Below, piece after piece: positions 34,799 through 43,468 of a stretch of DNA of 64,000 nt. This DNA is from Paenibacillus sp. NFR01 (GTDB lineage Bacteria; Bacillota; Bacilli; Paenibacillales; Paenibacillaceae), in assembly GCF_900111565.1 (NCBI RefSeq), contig NZ_FOIK01000001.1, positions 372,001 to 436,000 of the forward strand, read 5' to 3'. Numbering within the stretch: the first letter of the stretch is position 1; each line of letters starts with the position of its first letter. Both the position numbers and the translations under genes were made by a program. Under the pieces are notes generated by a model. It was not told the origin of the DNA. It was given only the letters and a program-made list of their open reading frames with translations, and ran no database searches.

Positions 34799-35968
34799 TT
34801 GCCGGTGAGCAAGAAAAATCTTCTGCTGGTGCTGATATTGACCGCAGGCGTATTCGGGATCATTAATACCGAAATGGGCGTAATCGGAATATTGCCCGCC
34901 CTGGCGGAACGTTACCAGAACTCTGTCTCGCAGGCAGGGCTTCTGGTCAGCGGCTTCGCGCTTGCCGTGGCTGTGGCGGGTCCGACGATGCCGCTTTTGT
35001 TTTCGGGAATGAACCGGAAAAAGGTTATGCTGCTCGTGCAAAGCGTGTTTTTGCTTGGGAACCTCGTGACGGTCATTACCGATGATTTTACGCTTTCCCT
35101 GGTTGCCCGCATCATCCCGGCATTATTTCATCCGATTTACTGTTCTATGGCTTTTTCGTTGGCTGCCGCGTCGGTCGGCAAGGAACAGGCGCCGAAGGCG
35201 GTTTCCCTGGTATTTGTCGGCGTTTCTGCAGGCATGGTCGTCGGCGTGCCCATCGCCAGCTTTTTGGCGGCCTCCGTCTCGGTTGAAGCGGCCTTGATCT
35301 TTTTCGCGATGATCCATGCGGTGGTACTGATTGCGACGATCCTCTTCGTGCCCTCCTTGCCTGTTCATGAAAGACTGGCGTATGGCACGCAAATTCGGGT
35401 GTTACGAAAATCGCTCACCTGGTTATCGATCGCTACGGTCATTTTTCTCAACGCATCCGTGTTCGGGGTGTACAGCTATCTCGCAGAGTATCTGGGTAAA
35501 GTTACGAATCTGCCGGCAAATGACATCGGTTTCGGCTTGATTCTCTTCGGTGTGGCGAACATTGCAGGAAATGTCATCGGCGGAAGGCTGCTGACCCGGA
35601 ATGCCTGGAGAGCCATCAGGATGCTTCCGTACTCGCTGGGGGTCGTATATATCCTGTTGTTTACGTATGGGCAGTTCAGTGTTCCGATGCTGCTCCTTAC
35701 CGCAGGCTGGGGCGTCATCGCGGGGATTGTCGGCAAATTTAACCAGTATTTGGTGATGTCTGCCGCTCCCGAGGCACCGGACTTTGCGAACGGGTTGTTT
35801 TTGACTGCCGCGAATATCGGAACAACGGCGGGGGCTGCCGTGGGCGGCGCCATCATCTCCGGGTGGGGCGTGTCCTACGTCGTATGGACAGGTATTCTGG
35901 CGCTGGCGCTCAGTGTCGTGACGCTTTCACTGCGCGATTCGGCGTCGTCAATCCCGAAACCACAGTAA
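34799..35968 (+). CDS. MFS transporter (DHA1-type drug/metabolite efflux)
   Basis: About 12 transmembrane helices in 389 residues, beginning [20 protein letters not shown] and with the MFS A-like loop MNRKKVMLL after helix 2. It is most like arabinose-efflux/YdhP-type permeases. The start is uncertain: TTG 34799 and GTG 34805 lack a ribosome-binding site, while a well-placed ATG at 34738 (GAGGTG upstream) is one frame off and stops at 34785. The in-frame codons before 34799 ([12 protein letters not shown]) look protein-like, so a frameshift near 34775 is possible. It probably starts the operon controlled by the divergent TetR. Confidence 0.82.
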   Translation: MPVSKKNLLLVLILTAGVFGIINTEMGVIGILPALAERYQNSVSQAGLLVSGFALAVAVAGPTMPLLFSGMNRKKVMLLVQSVFLLGNLVTVITDDFTLSLVARIIPALFHPIYCSMAFSLAAASVGKEQAPKAVSLVFVGVSAGMVVGVPIASFLAASVSVEAALIFFAMIHAVVLIATILFVPSLPVHERLAYGTQIRVLRKSLTWLSIATVIFLNASVFGVYSYLAEYLGKVTNLPANDIGFGLILFGVANIAGNVIGGRLLTRNAWRAIRMLPYSLGVVYILLFTYGQFSVPMLLLTAGWGVIAGIVGKFNQYLVMSAAPEAPDFANGLFLTAANIGTTAGAAVGGAIISGWGVSYVVWTGILALALSVVTLSLRDSASSIPKPQ

Positions 35969-36003
35969 TGGTCAAAACAATCATTCCATTTGGAGGTACC
36001 ACT

Positions 36004-37053
36004 ATGCTTACTGTAAATGCACGCGCAACGTTTGGCCCGCAAGGACCGTTTAAGCTCGCTCAGATCGAGCGGAGAGAACTTCAGCCGCATGATGTGCTGA
36101 TCGAGATCAAATACGCGGGGATCTGCCATTCCGATATTCATACCGCCCGCGGCGAATGGGGGCCTGTAAAGTATCCGCTTGTTCCCGGACATGAGATTGC
36201 CGGGATCGTGACGAAGATTGGTAGCGAAGTGACTAAATATGCTGTCGGCGACCGGGTAGGCGTCGGTTGTATGGTGGATTCGTGCGGAACGTGCGCAAAT
36301 TGTCAACACGGGGAAGAACAATATTGCCTGAACGGCATGACGGGCACTTACGGGGATACCGATAAATACGGCCAATATACGCAGGGCGGATATTCCACGC
36401 ACATTGTCGTAACGGAGGACTTCGTCGTCCGTATTCCGGACGGCATCGAACTGGATGCGGCGGCTCCACTGCTGTGTGCCGGGATTACTACGTATTCGCC
36501 GCTGCGCCACTGGAACGCCGGACCGGACAAGAAGATCGCTGTCGTCGGACTTGGCGGCCTCGGACATATGGCGGTGAAGTTTGCCCATGCGATGGGAGCG
36601 GAAGTCACGGTACTGTCCCAGTCGTTGAAGAAAAAAGCGGACGGCCTGGAGCTTGGCGCGGATCATTATTATGCCACAAGCGATCCGGAGACGTTCAAGC
36701 TGCTCGCCGGATCGTTTGATCTCATCATTAATACGGTGAGCGCGACGATCGACATCAATGCCTACCTGTCCCTGCTGTCCTTGGGCGGCACGCTGGTCAA
36801 CGTCGGCGCTCCAGGGGAACCTCTGCCGGTTAACGTGATGTCCCTGATCGGACACCGGCGCTCGTTTGCCGGCTCGATGATCGGCGGAATCCGCGAAACG
36901 CAGGAGATGCTGGATTTCTGCGCCGAACACGGCATTGTTCCAGAAATCGAGGTCGTTCACGCCAATCAAATCGATGAAGCCTGGGAGCGCGTCCTTGCCT
37001 CCGATGTCCGTTATCGTTTCGTCATTGATATCAGCACGATGGAGAATGCATAA
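36004..37053 (+). CDS. Zinc-dependent alcohol dehydrogenase, NADP-type (AdhC/YahK-like)
   Basis: A 349-residue medium-chain dehydrogenase. Catalytic zinc ligands are Cys in AGICHSDIH and the His-Glu of PGHEIAGIV; the structural zinc site is [17 protein letters not shown]. The Rossmann motif is [19 protein letters not shown]. This subgroup reduces aldehydes to alcohols, often cinnamyl-type aldehydes. The start at 36004 has GGAGG upstream and lies 35 bp after the transporter stop, so the two are probably co-transcribed. Confidence 0.9.
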   Translation: MLTVNARATFGPQGPFKLAQIERRELQPHDVLIEIKYAGICHSDIHTARGEWGPVKYPLVPGHEIAGIVTKIGSEVTKYAVGDRVGVGCMVDSCGTCANCQHGEEQYCLNGMTGTYGDTDKYGQYTQGGYSTHIVVTEDFVVRIPDGIELDAAAPLLCAGITTYSPLRHWNAGPDKKIAVVGLGGLGHMAVKFAHAMGAEVTVLSQSLKKKADGLELGADHYYATSDPETFKLLAGSFDLIINTVSATIDINAYLSLLSLGGTLVNVGAPGEPLPVNVMSLIGHRRSFAGSMIGGIRETQEMLDFCAEHGIVPEIEVVHANQIDEAWERVLASDVRYRFVIDISTMENA

Positions 37054-37074
37054 AGTATTGCGGTAACAGGAGGG

Positions 37075-37100
37075 AGCACACCAACAGGGTGTGCTTTTTT
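37075..37100 (+). terminator. Terminator or attenuator between the dehydrogenase and CMD genes
   Basis: AGCACACC-AACAG-GGTGTGCT followed by T6. It would separate or attenuate the two downstream genes. Confidence 0.75.
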
Positions 37101-37126
37101 CGGGATGAACATAAGGAGGAAGAAGA

Positions 37127-37459
37127 ATGGCTGATAAAGTTACGGCAGGACATGATCTTTTGGGCGACTTTGCCCCGAAATTCGCGGAACTCAACGATGA
37201 CGTCCTGTTCGGCCAGGTCTGGAGCCGCGAAGCGGAGCTGAGCCCGCGCGACCGCAGTATGATTACGGTGTCTGCGCTGCTTTCGGGCGGCAACTTTGAA
37301 CAATTGCCCGTCCATATGACGAAGGCCAAAGCGAACGGGGTGACGAAAGAGGAAATGGCCGAAGTCATCACGCATTTGGCGTTTTACTGCGGCTGGCCGA
37401 AGGCATGGTCCGCATTTAATCTGGCCAAGGAAATTTATAAAGATCAGGAGGGAGCGTGA
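37127..37459 (+). CDS. Carboxymuconolactone decarboxylase-family protein
   Basis: A 110-residue helical protein of the CMD/AhpD superfamily, with LSPRDRSMITVSALLSGGN and HMTKAKANGVTKEEMAEVITH, the classical CMD signature. There is no CxxC, so AhpD-like peroxidase activity is unlikely; gamma-carboxymuconolactone-type chemistry or an unknown role remains. GGAGG sits upstream. The stop is 4 bp before the cupin gene, and the pair is commonly linked. Confidence 0.87.
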   Translation: MADKVTAGHDLLGDFAPKFAELNDDVLFGQVWSREAELSPRDRSMITVSALLSGGNFEQLPVHMTKAKANGVTKEEMAEVITHLAFYCGWPKAWSAFNLAKEIYKDQEGA

Positions 37460-37463
37460 GCTA

Positions 37464-37880
37464 ATGATTATCATGAATAAGGAAGATACCGTTTTATTCG
37501 ATATTGGGGAACCCAATCCGTTCTCGCAATTTTTTATCGGACAAAGTTATTTGAAAATGCTAACGCCGGCCCCGAACGCGGTCGGAAACGTCACGTTTGA
37601 ACCGGGCTGCCGCAATCACTGGCATTCCCATGCCGGGGGTCAATTGCTGTTCGTTACGGCCGGCGAGGGTTATTATCAAGCCGAAGGCGAACCCGCCAAA
37701 CGTCTGCAGGCGGGGGGTGTGGTCAACATTCCGGCCGGCGTGAAGCATTGGCATGGCGCCGCCGACGATTCCTGGTTCGTGCATTTGGCCGCCACGGGCG
37801 ATCCAAGCAAACCGGAGACGGAATGGCTGGAGCCTGTAAGCGATGAACAATACGCTGAAGCGAACAAAGTTAAATTCTGA
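37464..37880 (+). CDS. Cupin-domain protein
   Basis: A 138-residue single cupin. Motif 1 is RNHWHSHAGGQLLFVTAGEG with the metal-binding His residues and motif 2 is NIPAGVKHWHGAADDS. Small cupins paired with CMD proteins are probably metal-dependent isomerases or dioxygenases acting on reactive carbonyls; here that is inference. The ATG at 37464 follows GGAGGG; the ATG at 37473 is an alternative. Confidence 0.85.
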   Translation: MIIMNKEDTVLFDIGEPNPFSQFFIGQSYLKMLTPAPNAVGNVTFEPGCRNHWHSHAGGQLLFVTAGEGYYQAEGEPAKRLQAGGVVNIPAGVKHWHGAADDSWFVHLAATGDPSKPETEWLEPVSDEQYAEANKVKF

Positions 37881-38004
37881 AAGTGGTGACCGCCTGCATC
37901 TGCCGCAGCGACCTCCATCCGTATCACAATATGTATCCGCATGCCCATGGTGGCATGTGTATCCCTGAAGGTGCTGATCAGACCTTAATTTGCGAACCAT
38001 CAGA

Positions 38005-38056
38005 CAGCCGGCCAATCGCCAAGCGGAAGCTACCCGTTTGGCGATTGAGCCGGCTG
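38005..38056. terminator. Large hairpin between convergent cupin and MFS genes
   Basis: CAGCCGGC-C-AATCGCCAA pairs with TTTGGCGATT-GA-GCCGGCTG, about 18 bp with small mismatches. T-tract is weak on both sides (TTTGG), so termination is likely but not certain. It lies in the 37881-38108 gap, where no gene was seen. Confidence 0.5.
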
Positions 38057-38108
38057 TTTGGCGTCCAGAGCCAGCTTTACTTAACGAAGAGTTAAGCCGG
38101 CAGAATCG

Positions 38109-39569
38109 TCAAGAAGCAGATGGCGCGGCGGTTTCTTGCGCCTGCGCTTTCTTGCGCTTTGGCAGCAGCAGCGCCGGAATCACAGCCAGGACGGCGAGGC
38201 CGATCGCCCACCAAAAGGCGCTGTCATACGCGCCGGCGATATCCGCTGCAGTTGCTGCCGCCGGACCGGATAGACGGTGCGCGACGACGGTGGCGAGCAC
38301 CGCGGCCCCAAAGGCGCCGCCGATCTGCTGCAAAATTCGCGTAGCGGAGCTGGCATGAGGGATTTGTTCCCGGTCGAGGCCGCTATAGACGGAGGTCATG
38401 ACCGGGATCGTCAAGCCGTTGAGGCCTGCGCCGCGGATCAGCAGCGCTGCACCGAGCAGCCACGCGGAGGTGTGTGTGCCGGCAAAAGCAAACGGCACCG
38501 TTCCGGCGATGGTAGCCGCAAGACCCAGCATAACGGGCAGCTTCTCGCCGATCCGGTCGGTTATGCTGCCGACCCAGCTCCGGGTCAGCAGCATGCCTAC
38601 ACCCTGCGGGATCAGCAGCAGCCCGGTGTACAAAACACTTTCGCCGCGCACCTGCTGATAGTATAGTGGTATCAGCAGCATGGCGCCCGATGAGGCGATT
38701 CCCGAGAGGAAGAATAGCCCGGCCGAAGCAGAGAAGCTGGACGAACGGAACAGCCGCAGGTCGATGGCGGGTTCCCGTTTGCTTCGCAGTGAATAGACGA
38801 TAAAAGCGGCTATCAGGAAAAGGCCGAGGCCAAGGCAGCCAAGCACCTCGAAGCTGCCGAAGCCGTTTTTGCCGCTGATTCGCGACAAGCCGAAGATGAG
38901 CAGAATAAATGCGGGGGTCAAGAGCAGCAGTCCGGGAATGTCCAGCTTCTGCCGGCTGTTCGTCGGCGGATCGGCGGGCAGCGAGCGCTGAGCCATCAGG
39001 GTGGCAATGAGGCAAATCGGAATGTTGATGTAGAAAATCCAGTGCCAATCCAGGCGGTCGACGACGATCCCGCCGATCATAGGACCGAGAATGGGGCCGA
39101 GCAGCACCGGTATGCCGATGACCGACATCAGCCGGCCTAGATTGCGTCCGCCCGAGCTGCGGACAAGCAGGGTGGACATTGTCGGCATGAGCAGGCCGGC
39201 GCCGAGGCCTTGCAGCACCCGGAAGGCAATGAGGCTTTCGATGTTCCAGGCAAAGGCGCAGAGAACGGAGCCGATCAGAAACAGGACAAGGGAGAGCTGG
39301 TACACGGCTTTGCCGCCGAAACGGGCAATGGCCCAGCCCGACACGGGCACGGCAAGACCCATGGCAAGCGCGTAGCCGGTAACGAGCCATTGGACTGCGG
39401 AGACGGCACTGTGCATTTCATCGCCGATCATTTGCAGAGCAACGTTGACCATGGTCGAGTCGAGCAGTGGGGCCATCGCACCGATGACCAGAACGACGGC
39501 AATCTTCAGGATGGCCGGGTCCAGTGGTTCTTTCTTTGGTTTAGCGGCGGGAGTTGCGGATAATGACAT
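38109..39569 (-). CDS. MFS multidrug efflux transporter, DHA2 (EmrB/QacA) type
   Basis: A 486-residue protein with about 14 transmembrane helices. The early LDSTMVNVALQMIGDEM (motif D1) and the LVTGYALAMGLAVPVSGWA segment are hallmarks of the DHA2 family of proton-driven drug exporters; helix 5 shows the GPILGPMIGG antiporter motif. The start at 39569 follows AAAGGAG. It diverges from a TetR-family gene, and a palindrome sits at its transcription start, so drug-induced derepression is the likely regulation. Confidence 0.88.
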   Translation of the reverse strand: MSLSATPAAKPKKEPLDPAILKIAVVLVIGAMAPLLDSTMVNVALQMIGDEMHSAVSAVQWLVTGYALAMGLAVPVSGWAIARFGGKAVYQLSLVLFLIGSVLCAFAWNIESLIAFRVLQGLGAGLLMPTMSTLLVRSSGGRNLGRLMSVIGIPVLLGPILGPMIGGIVVDRLDWHWIFYINIPICLIATLMAQRSLPADPPTNSRQKLDIPGLLLLTPAFILLIFGLSRISGKNGFGSFEVLGCLGLGLFLIAAFIVYSLRSKREPAIDLRLFRSSSFSASAGLFFLSGIASSGAMLLIPLYYQQVRGESVLYTGLLLIPQGVGMLLTRSWVGSITDRIGEKLPVMLGLAATIAGTVPFAFAGTHTSAWLLGAALLIRGAGLNGLTIPVMTSVYSGLDREQIPHASSATRILQQIGGAFGAAVLATVVAHRLSGPAAATAADIAGAYDSAFWWAIGLAVLAVIPALLLPKRKKAQAQETAAPSAS

Positions 39570-39595
39570 GAGAATAACTCCTTTCAGAATCTGAA

Positions 39596-39616
39596 TAAGA
39601 AACGAACCGTTTCTTA
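39596..39616. promoter_or_regulatory. TetR-type operator between MFS and tetR
   Basis: A perfect dyad TAAGAAACG-AAC-CGTTTCTTA. It lies just downstream of the MFS -10 box and upstream of the regulator gene on the other strand, so it can control both. Confidence 0.75.
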
Positions 39617-39625
39617 ACTTCACCC

Positions 39626-39653
39626 AGTATACTCTCTTTATCCGAAAATGCAA
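39626..39653 (-). promoter_or_regulatory. Promoter of the DHA2 transporter gene
   Basis: On the minus strand TTGCAT (39653-39648) and TATACT (39631-39626) are 16 bp apart. The operator begins 9 bp downstream. Confidence 0.55.
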
Positions 39654-39684
39654 GACCCGAATGATGATGAAAGGCGGGATAGCT

Positions 39685-40320
39685 ATGAGTCAAAACGGCG
39701 ATACGCCGGAACATGGCGGCGACACTCCCCGCAGGCGGCGGGGAAAAGCGCTGGAGGAGGCGATTCTTCAGGCCGCTTGGGCGGAATTAAATGAGACGGG
39801 ATACAATAAGCTGACGATGGAAGGGGTAGCTGCCCGGGCGGAGACGAACAAGGCGGTGCTGTACCGTCGTTGGCCGAGCAAAGCCAAGCTGGTGGTGTCA
39901 TCCATTAGCGCAAACGTAACCGGACCGACACTTGCGCCGCCGCGGACGGGGAGCCTGCGAAACGATATGCTGGCGCTGCTCAGCAGCATTGTCCAGCCGA
40001 TGCAGGAGATAGGCGCGCAGACCCTTCATGGACTCTTGACCGATCTTTTTGACAGCGAGCTGATCGCGTCGATTCCGCAGATGATGAATTCCGGCGAGGA
40101 TGACAAAATGACACTGACAATCCGCGAGATTCTGCGCGAGGCTGAGCAGCGCGGGGAGTTAAAGGTTAGTCTGAATGCCTTGAGCCCGCGGATTATCACA
40201 CTGCCCATGCAGCTGCTGCGGATTGAAATCCTGATGACCCACGAACCGATGTCCGATGAGACGATTCTGGAGATCATCGACGAGATTTTTATGCCGCTGG
40301 TTGCCAAGGCGGCGGAATAA
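39685..40320 (+). CDS. TetR/AcrR-family transcriptional regulator
   Basis: A 211-residue regulator: HTH LTMEGVAARAETNKAVLYRRWPSKAKLV at about residues 42-69. The R-W-P-S-K variant of the recognition region is typical of regulators of DHA2 pumps. The start at 39685 has AAAGGCGGG upstream. It is most probably the repressor of the divergent transporter through the dyad at 39596-39616, and is followed by an acetyltransferase gene. Confidence 0.86.
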   Translation: MSQNGDTPEHGGDTPRRRRGKALEEAILQAAWAELNETGYNKLTMEGVAARAETNKAVLYRRWPSKAKLVVSSISANVTGPTLAPPRTGSLRNDMLALLSSIVQPMQEIGAQTLHGLLTDLFDSELIASIPQMMNSGEDDKMTLTIREILREAEQRGELKVSLNALSPRIITLPMQLLRIEILMTHEPMSDETILEIIDEIFMPLVAKAAE

Positions 40321-40352
40321 GCGGGTTGAAAGAGAAGGAGGGGAGTGGAACG

Positions 40353-41261
40353 ATGAGCATTATGAAGATGACCGATTCCGAGGTGCCGGCGTTTCTGGAT
40401 TTTTGCCGTAAGCACCGTGCAGATTTGGACGACTCGTTCCTGAGCGACGACGATTTGGCTGAATTTTCGCTGGATGAAACGAATCCCGCCTTTATTGCGC
40501 TGGATGATGAAGGCCAGATGATCGGGGCGGCCTCGCTGGTTCTGAACGATTACGCACGCCGGGGCCGGAAGGCGAGGCTGCGTATTTTGCACGCGGAGAA
40601 TGGCGATCCCGCGCTGTATGGGCAGCTGTTAGAGCGGCTGCTGCCGCTAACCGGCGGGCTGGACAAGCTGAATATTTTTGTGCCGCTAAAGAATCGGCCG
40701 GTCATGCAACTGCTGGAACAAAGCGGATTTGCCGTCGAACGTTATTCTTACATTCTGGTACGGGACGTGGAAAAGGTTCCTGAATACATACTGCCGCCGG
40801 GCTACACACTGCGCCCGCTGCGGCCCGGCATGGACGAAGAAAGATGGTGCCATGTCCGGAATACAGGCTTTTCCCGACTCCAAGGCAGCGAGACGCCGGT
40901 CGATCCGGGCATGGTCCGCAGTTTGACCCAGGCCGCCGATTATCTCGAGGGCGGATTGCTTATGCTGTTTCACGGCGAGGAAGCCGTTGGCATCGTCCGC
41001 GGCTCAGCGGATGAGGCCGAGGGACGACAGGCTATGAGCATCGGTCCACTGGCACTGCTGCCGGAGCATCAGGGCAAAGGACTCGGAAGGATATTGTTAA
41101 AAGCAGCCGTCGCTTTTGCGCACCGGCTAGGCTACAGCCAGGTTATCCTGTGCGTAAATGCCGAAAATGACCGGGCCAAGGCGCTGTACCTCAGCGAAGG
41201 CTTCCGGGAAGCGGATGCGGCAGTATGCCTCGCGTACCGGTTAAATGAACAGGAGCGTTAA
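40353..41261 (+). CDS. GNAT acetyltransferase, tandem-domain type
   Basis: A 302-residue protein. The C-terminal GNAT domain contains the acetyl-CoA loop LALLPEHQGKGLGRILLKAAV and the NAENDRAKALYLSEGF segment; the N-terminal ~140 residues resemble a second, degenerate GNAT domain. The acceptor is unknown. It starts 33 bp after the tetR stop with GGAGGGG upstream, so both are likely on one transcript, and a terminator follows. Confidence 0.85.
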   Translation: MSIMKMTDSEVPAFLDFCRKHRADLDDSFLSDDDLAEFSLDETNPAFIALDDEGQMIGAASLVLNDYARRGRKARLRILHAENGDPALYGQLLERLLPLTGGLDKLNIFVPLKNRPVMQLLEQSGFAVERYSYILVRDVEKVPEYILPPGYTLRPLRPGMDEERWCHVRNTGFSRLQGSETPVDPGMVRSLTQAADYLEGGLLMLFHGEEAVGIVRGSADEAEGRQAMSIGPLALLPEHQGKGLGRILLKAAVAFAHRLGYSQVILCVNAENDRAKALYLSEGFREADAAVCLAYRLNEQER

Positions 41262-41269
41262 GTATGGAG

Positions 41270-41297
41270 AAACCCCGCGCCGGGCGCGGGGTTTGCT
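41270..41297 (+). terminator. Terminator after the tandem GNAT gene
   Basis: An 11-bp perfect stem AAACCCCGCGC/GCGCGGGGTTT with a short loop. The T-tract is short (TTTGC). Confidence 0.6.
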
Positions 41298-41350
41298 GGT
41301 TGCGTTTATCGATTATGGTCGTGGATTGTAGTTATTAATTATGGTTCTTA

Positions 41351-41385
41351 ATGGTTATTGTCTATGGTTATTGTCTATGGTTATT
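41351..41385 (+). repeat. Short tandem repeat, 13-bp unit, 2.7 copies
   Basis: ATGGTTATTGTCT occurs at 41351-41363 and 41364-41376 and partly at 41377-41385. Apart from this repeat and the paiA promoter, the 41298-41596 gap holds nothing I can identify. Confidence 0.55.
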
Positions 41386-41528
41386 ACGATCGGAAACCAT
41401 AACTCCATGTATGTAGTATCAGGGCAGCTCCGTCATTTCCTAATGATCCCCGAGCCTGTCTTCGATATGGTCAATCGCATGCGTTTGATGTGCCGGCTTG
41501 ACTTCCTCTGCTTTATTAGGAGTTTGGT

Positions 41529-41562
41529 TTTTGTTGCAAATACAACAAAATCATTGTATGAT
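41529..41562 (+). promoter_or_regulatory. paiA promoter overlapped by a MarR-like dyad
   Basis: TTGCAA (41534-41539), 17-bp spacer, TATGAT (41557-41562). The -35 box lies inside the dyad TTTTGTTG-N6-CAACAAAA (41529-41550), which resembles MarR-family operators. No MarR gene is nearby. Confidence 0.55.
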
Positions 41563-41596
41563 TCCTAATCATACCCGATAGAGGAGCAGAGGAACA

Positions 41597-42118
41597 ATGA
41601 TGACAGAAATTCAGCGGATTGGTCCTGGGGAGCTTGGCATGCTGCAGCAGATCGGCATCGAGACCTTCACCGATACCTTCGCGCATCAAAATACGCCGGA
41701 GAACATGAAGGCTTATCTGGACAAGGCATTCGGCGCCGGACAGCTGGACAAGGAATTATCGGAGCCTTTTTCGGAATTTTATTTTATGTATGCAGAGGGG
41801 GAAATCGCCGGTTATTTAAAGCTGAACGCCGGTGAAGCCCAATCGGAGAGCATGGGCGAGGGGGCGCTTGAAATCGAGCGGATCTATGTCCGAACAAAGT
41901 TTCATAAGCGGGGTTTGGGCAAACTGCTGATTCAGGCAGCGGTCGAAATTGCCATGGAACGAGGGATGCGGTCGCTGTGGCTGGGCGTGTGGGAGAGAAA
42001 CGGCAACGCTATCGCGTTTTACGAAAAAATGGGGTTTGTCCGCACCGGCACACACATTTTCATGATGGGAGACGAAGAGCAGACCGATCATTTGATGACC
42101 CGTTTGCTGAACGCCTGA
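41597..42118 (+). CDS. paiA: Spermidine/spermine N-acetyltransferase (PaiA)
   Basis: A 173-residue GNAT enzyme that closely follows B. subtilis PaiA: LQQIGIETFTDTFAHQNTPE, IYVRTKFHKRGLGKLLIQAA (acetyl-CoA loop), SLWLGVWERNGNAIAFYEKM and the MGDEEQTDHLM ending. PaiA acetylates polyamines and influences degradative-enzyme and sporulation gene expression. There is no paiB neighbour here. AGAGGAG lies upstream of the first ATG. Confidence 0.85.
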   Translation: MMTEIQRIGPGELGMLQQIGIETFTDTFAHQNTPENMKAYLDKAFGAGQLDKELSEPFSEFYFMYAEGEIAGYLKLNAGEAQSESMGEGALEIERIYVRTKFHKRGLGKLLIQAAVEIAMERGMRSLWLGVWERNGNAIAFYEKMGFVRTGTHIFMMGDEEQTDHLMTRLLNA

Positions 42119-42144
42119 TCCGGCGGATATAAGCCTAGGTGAAA

Positions 42145-42334
42145 AAATAGCGGGAATTCGTCCCACTATTTCTCCAAGTTGGCCATAAAAAGCAAAATAG
42201 AGGGATTTTGTCCCTCTATTTTGTGCGAAAATGGCTAACTTCGGCCAGTAGGCCAATTTTAGTGGGATGATCTCCCTCTAAGTGCTTGAAAAACGGGTTT
42301 TGGACTGAAATAGTGGGGGGATATCCCACTAAAT
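42145..42334. repeat. Cluster of four related palindromic hairpin repeats
   Basis: Units of 26-31 bp share the form AAATAG-N-GGGA...TCCC-N-CTATTT: 42145-42171, 42193-42223 (13-bp perfect arms, loop TTTTG), 42257-42282 and 42308-42334. They fill the gap between the convergent paiA and CNNM genes and could act together as terminators. Spacing (48-64 bp) is irregular and each unit is itself a palindrome, unlike CRISPR. Confidence 0.75.
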
Positions 42335-42391
42335 GTTCAGCTTGAGCAAGCGCATAGACTGGTTAGGCGACTTACAACCCAAATGAATCCA

Positions 42392-43468
42392 TCAGCCTAC
42401 TCCGCCCGGCAGCGGTGGCACGTTCACGTTCAGCGATTCGTCGCGGATGTCGCCGACGATCTCTTCCAGCAGATCCTCCATCGTGACAATGCCGGCCGTT
42501 GCTCCGGCATCGTCCGTGACGACGGCCATATGGACGCGGGTCTGCTGCATCCGCAGCAGCACATCGCGCAGATTTTCGCTTGCCTTGAAGCGCGGAATGT
42601 CGTGAATGAACGTCTGCCAGTCCGCGGTCCGCCCGGCAGCGATGCTGGTCAGCATTTCTTTCGTGTTGACGTAGCCGATAAATTTCACGCTGCCGTTCGT
42701 CTTGACGACGGGGTAGCGGGTGAAGTCATGTTTGCCAAGCACCTCAATCACATCGCTGACCGGCGCTCCCGTCTGTAAAGTGACTACTTGTTTCAGCGGC
42801 ACGATGATTTCGCCCAGCTTCCATTCGTCAAAAGCGAAGATATTATTCAGGTAGACCCGCTCCGTCTGGTTGATCTCGCCGCTTTCATAGCTTTGGTCGA
42901 CGATCCATTTCAGCTCTTCTTCGGAGTGTACGGTCTCATGGCCTGCGGGTTTTACGCCAAATAGGCGGAGCAGCAGCCGCGCCGAACCGTTCAGCGCCAT
43001 AATAAACGGATACGTGATTTTTCCGAACCCATACAGCGGGGGTGCCAGCAGCAACGTCATACGCTCCGCCATCTGAATCGCCAGCGTCTTGGGGGCAAGC
43101 TCGCCGATGACGACATGCAGGAACGTAATGACCGACAACGCGATCAGGTACGACAGCAGCGTAGATACGGCGTCCGGCAACCCCAGGTCATGGAACAGCG
43201 GATGCAGAATCCGCTCCACGGTCGGTTCGCCGAGCGCGCCGAGCACCAGGGCGGTGATCGTAATGCCGAGCTGGCAGGCCGACAAATAGTAGTCCAGGTT
43301 GTGGGCGACTTTTTTGGCGATGACCGCTTTCTTGTTGCCTTCGCTGATCAATTGGTCGATTCGGGACATGCGAACCTTAAGAATGGCAAATTCAGCGCCG
43401 ACAAAGAAGGCGGTAAGAATGATAAACACGGCTACCATGATTAAGTTAACGATTATGACTCCGTCCAA
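42392..43468 (-). CDS. CNNM/CBS-domain membrane protein (HlyC/CorC-like family), short form
   Basis: A 358-residue paralog of the next gene: a DUF21/CNNM membrane domain (residues 1-190, starting IVNLIMVAVFIILTAFFVGAEFAIL) and two CBS motifs (about 205-335). It ends right after the second CBS repeat (EEIVGDIRDE), lacking the C-terminal transporter-associated domain. The family includes magnesium exporters. The start is TTG at 43468, directly behind a hairpin that is also found before the upstream paralog; the gene overlaps that paralog's stop by 16 bp, so translation is probably coupled. Confidence 0.85.
   Translation of the reverse strand: MDGVIIVNLIMVAVFIILTAFFVGAEFAILKVRMSRIDQLISEGNKKAVIAKKVAHNLDYYLSACQLGITITALVLGALGEPTVERILHPLFHDLGLPDAVSTLLSYLIALSVITFLHVVIGELAPKTLAIQMAERMTLLLAPPLYGFGKITYPFIMALNGSARLLLRLFGVKPAGHETVHSEEELKWIVDQSYESGEINQTERVYLNNIFAFDEWKLGEIIVPLKQVVTLQTGAPVSDVIEVLGKHDFTRYPVVKTNGSVKFIGYVNTKEMLTSIAAGRTADWQTFIHDIPRFKASENLRDVLLRMQQTRVHMAVVTDDAGATAGIVTMEDLLEEIVGDIRDESLNVNVPPLPGGVG

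Noticed and set aside
35875..37371. A 498-codon frame antisense to the alcohol dehydrogenase and CMD genes
   Set aside because: It crosses two clear genes and an intergenic terminator, and its translation matches no family; it is a codon-bias shadow.
41341..41390. CRISPR or origin-type iterons
   Set aside because: Only 2.7 copies of a 13-bp unit with no spacers and no replication gene nearby.
42145..42334. CRISPR array
   Set aside because: Units are palindromic and variable, spacing is irregular, and no cas genes are present.
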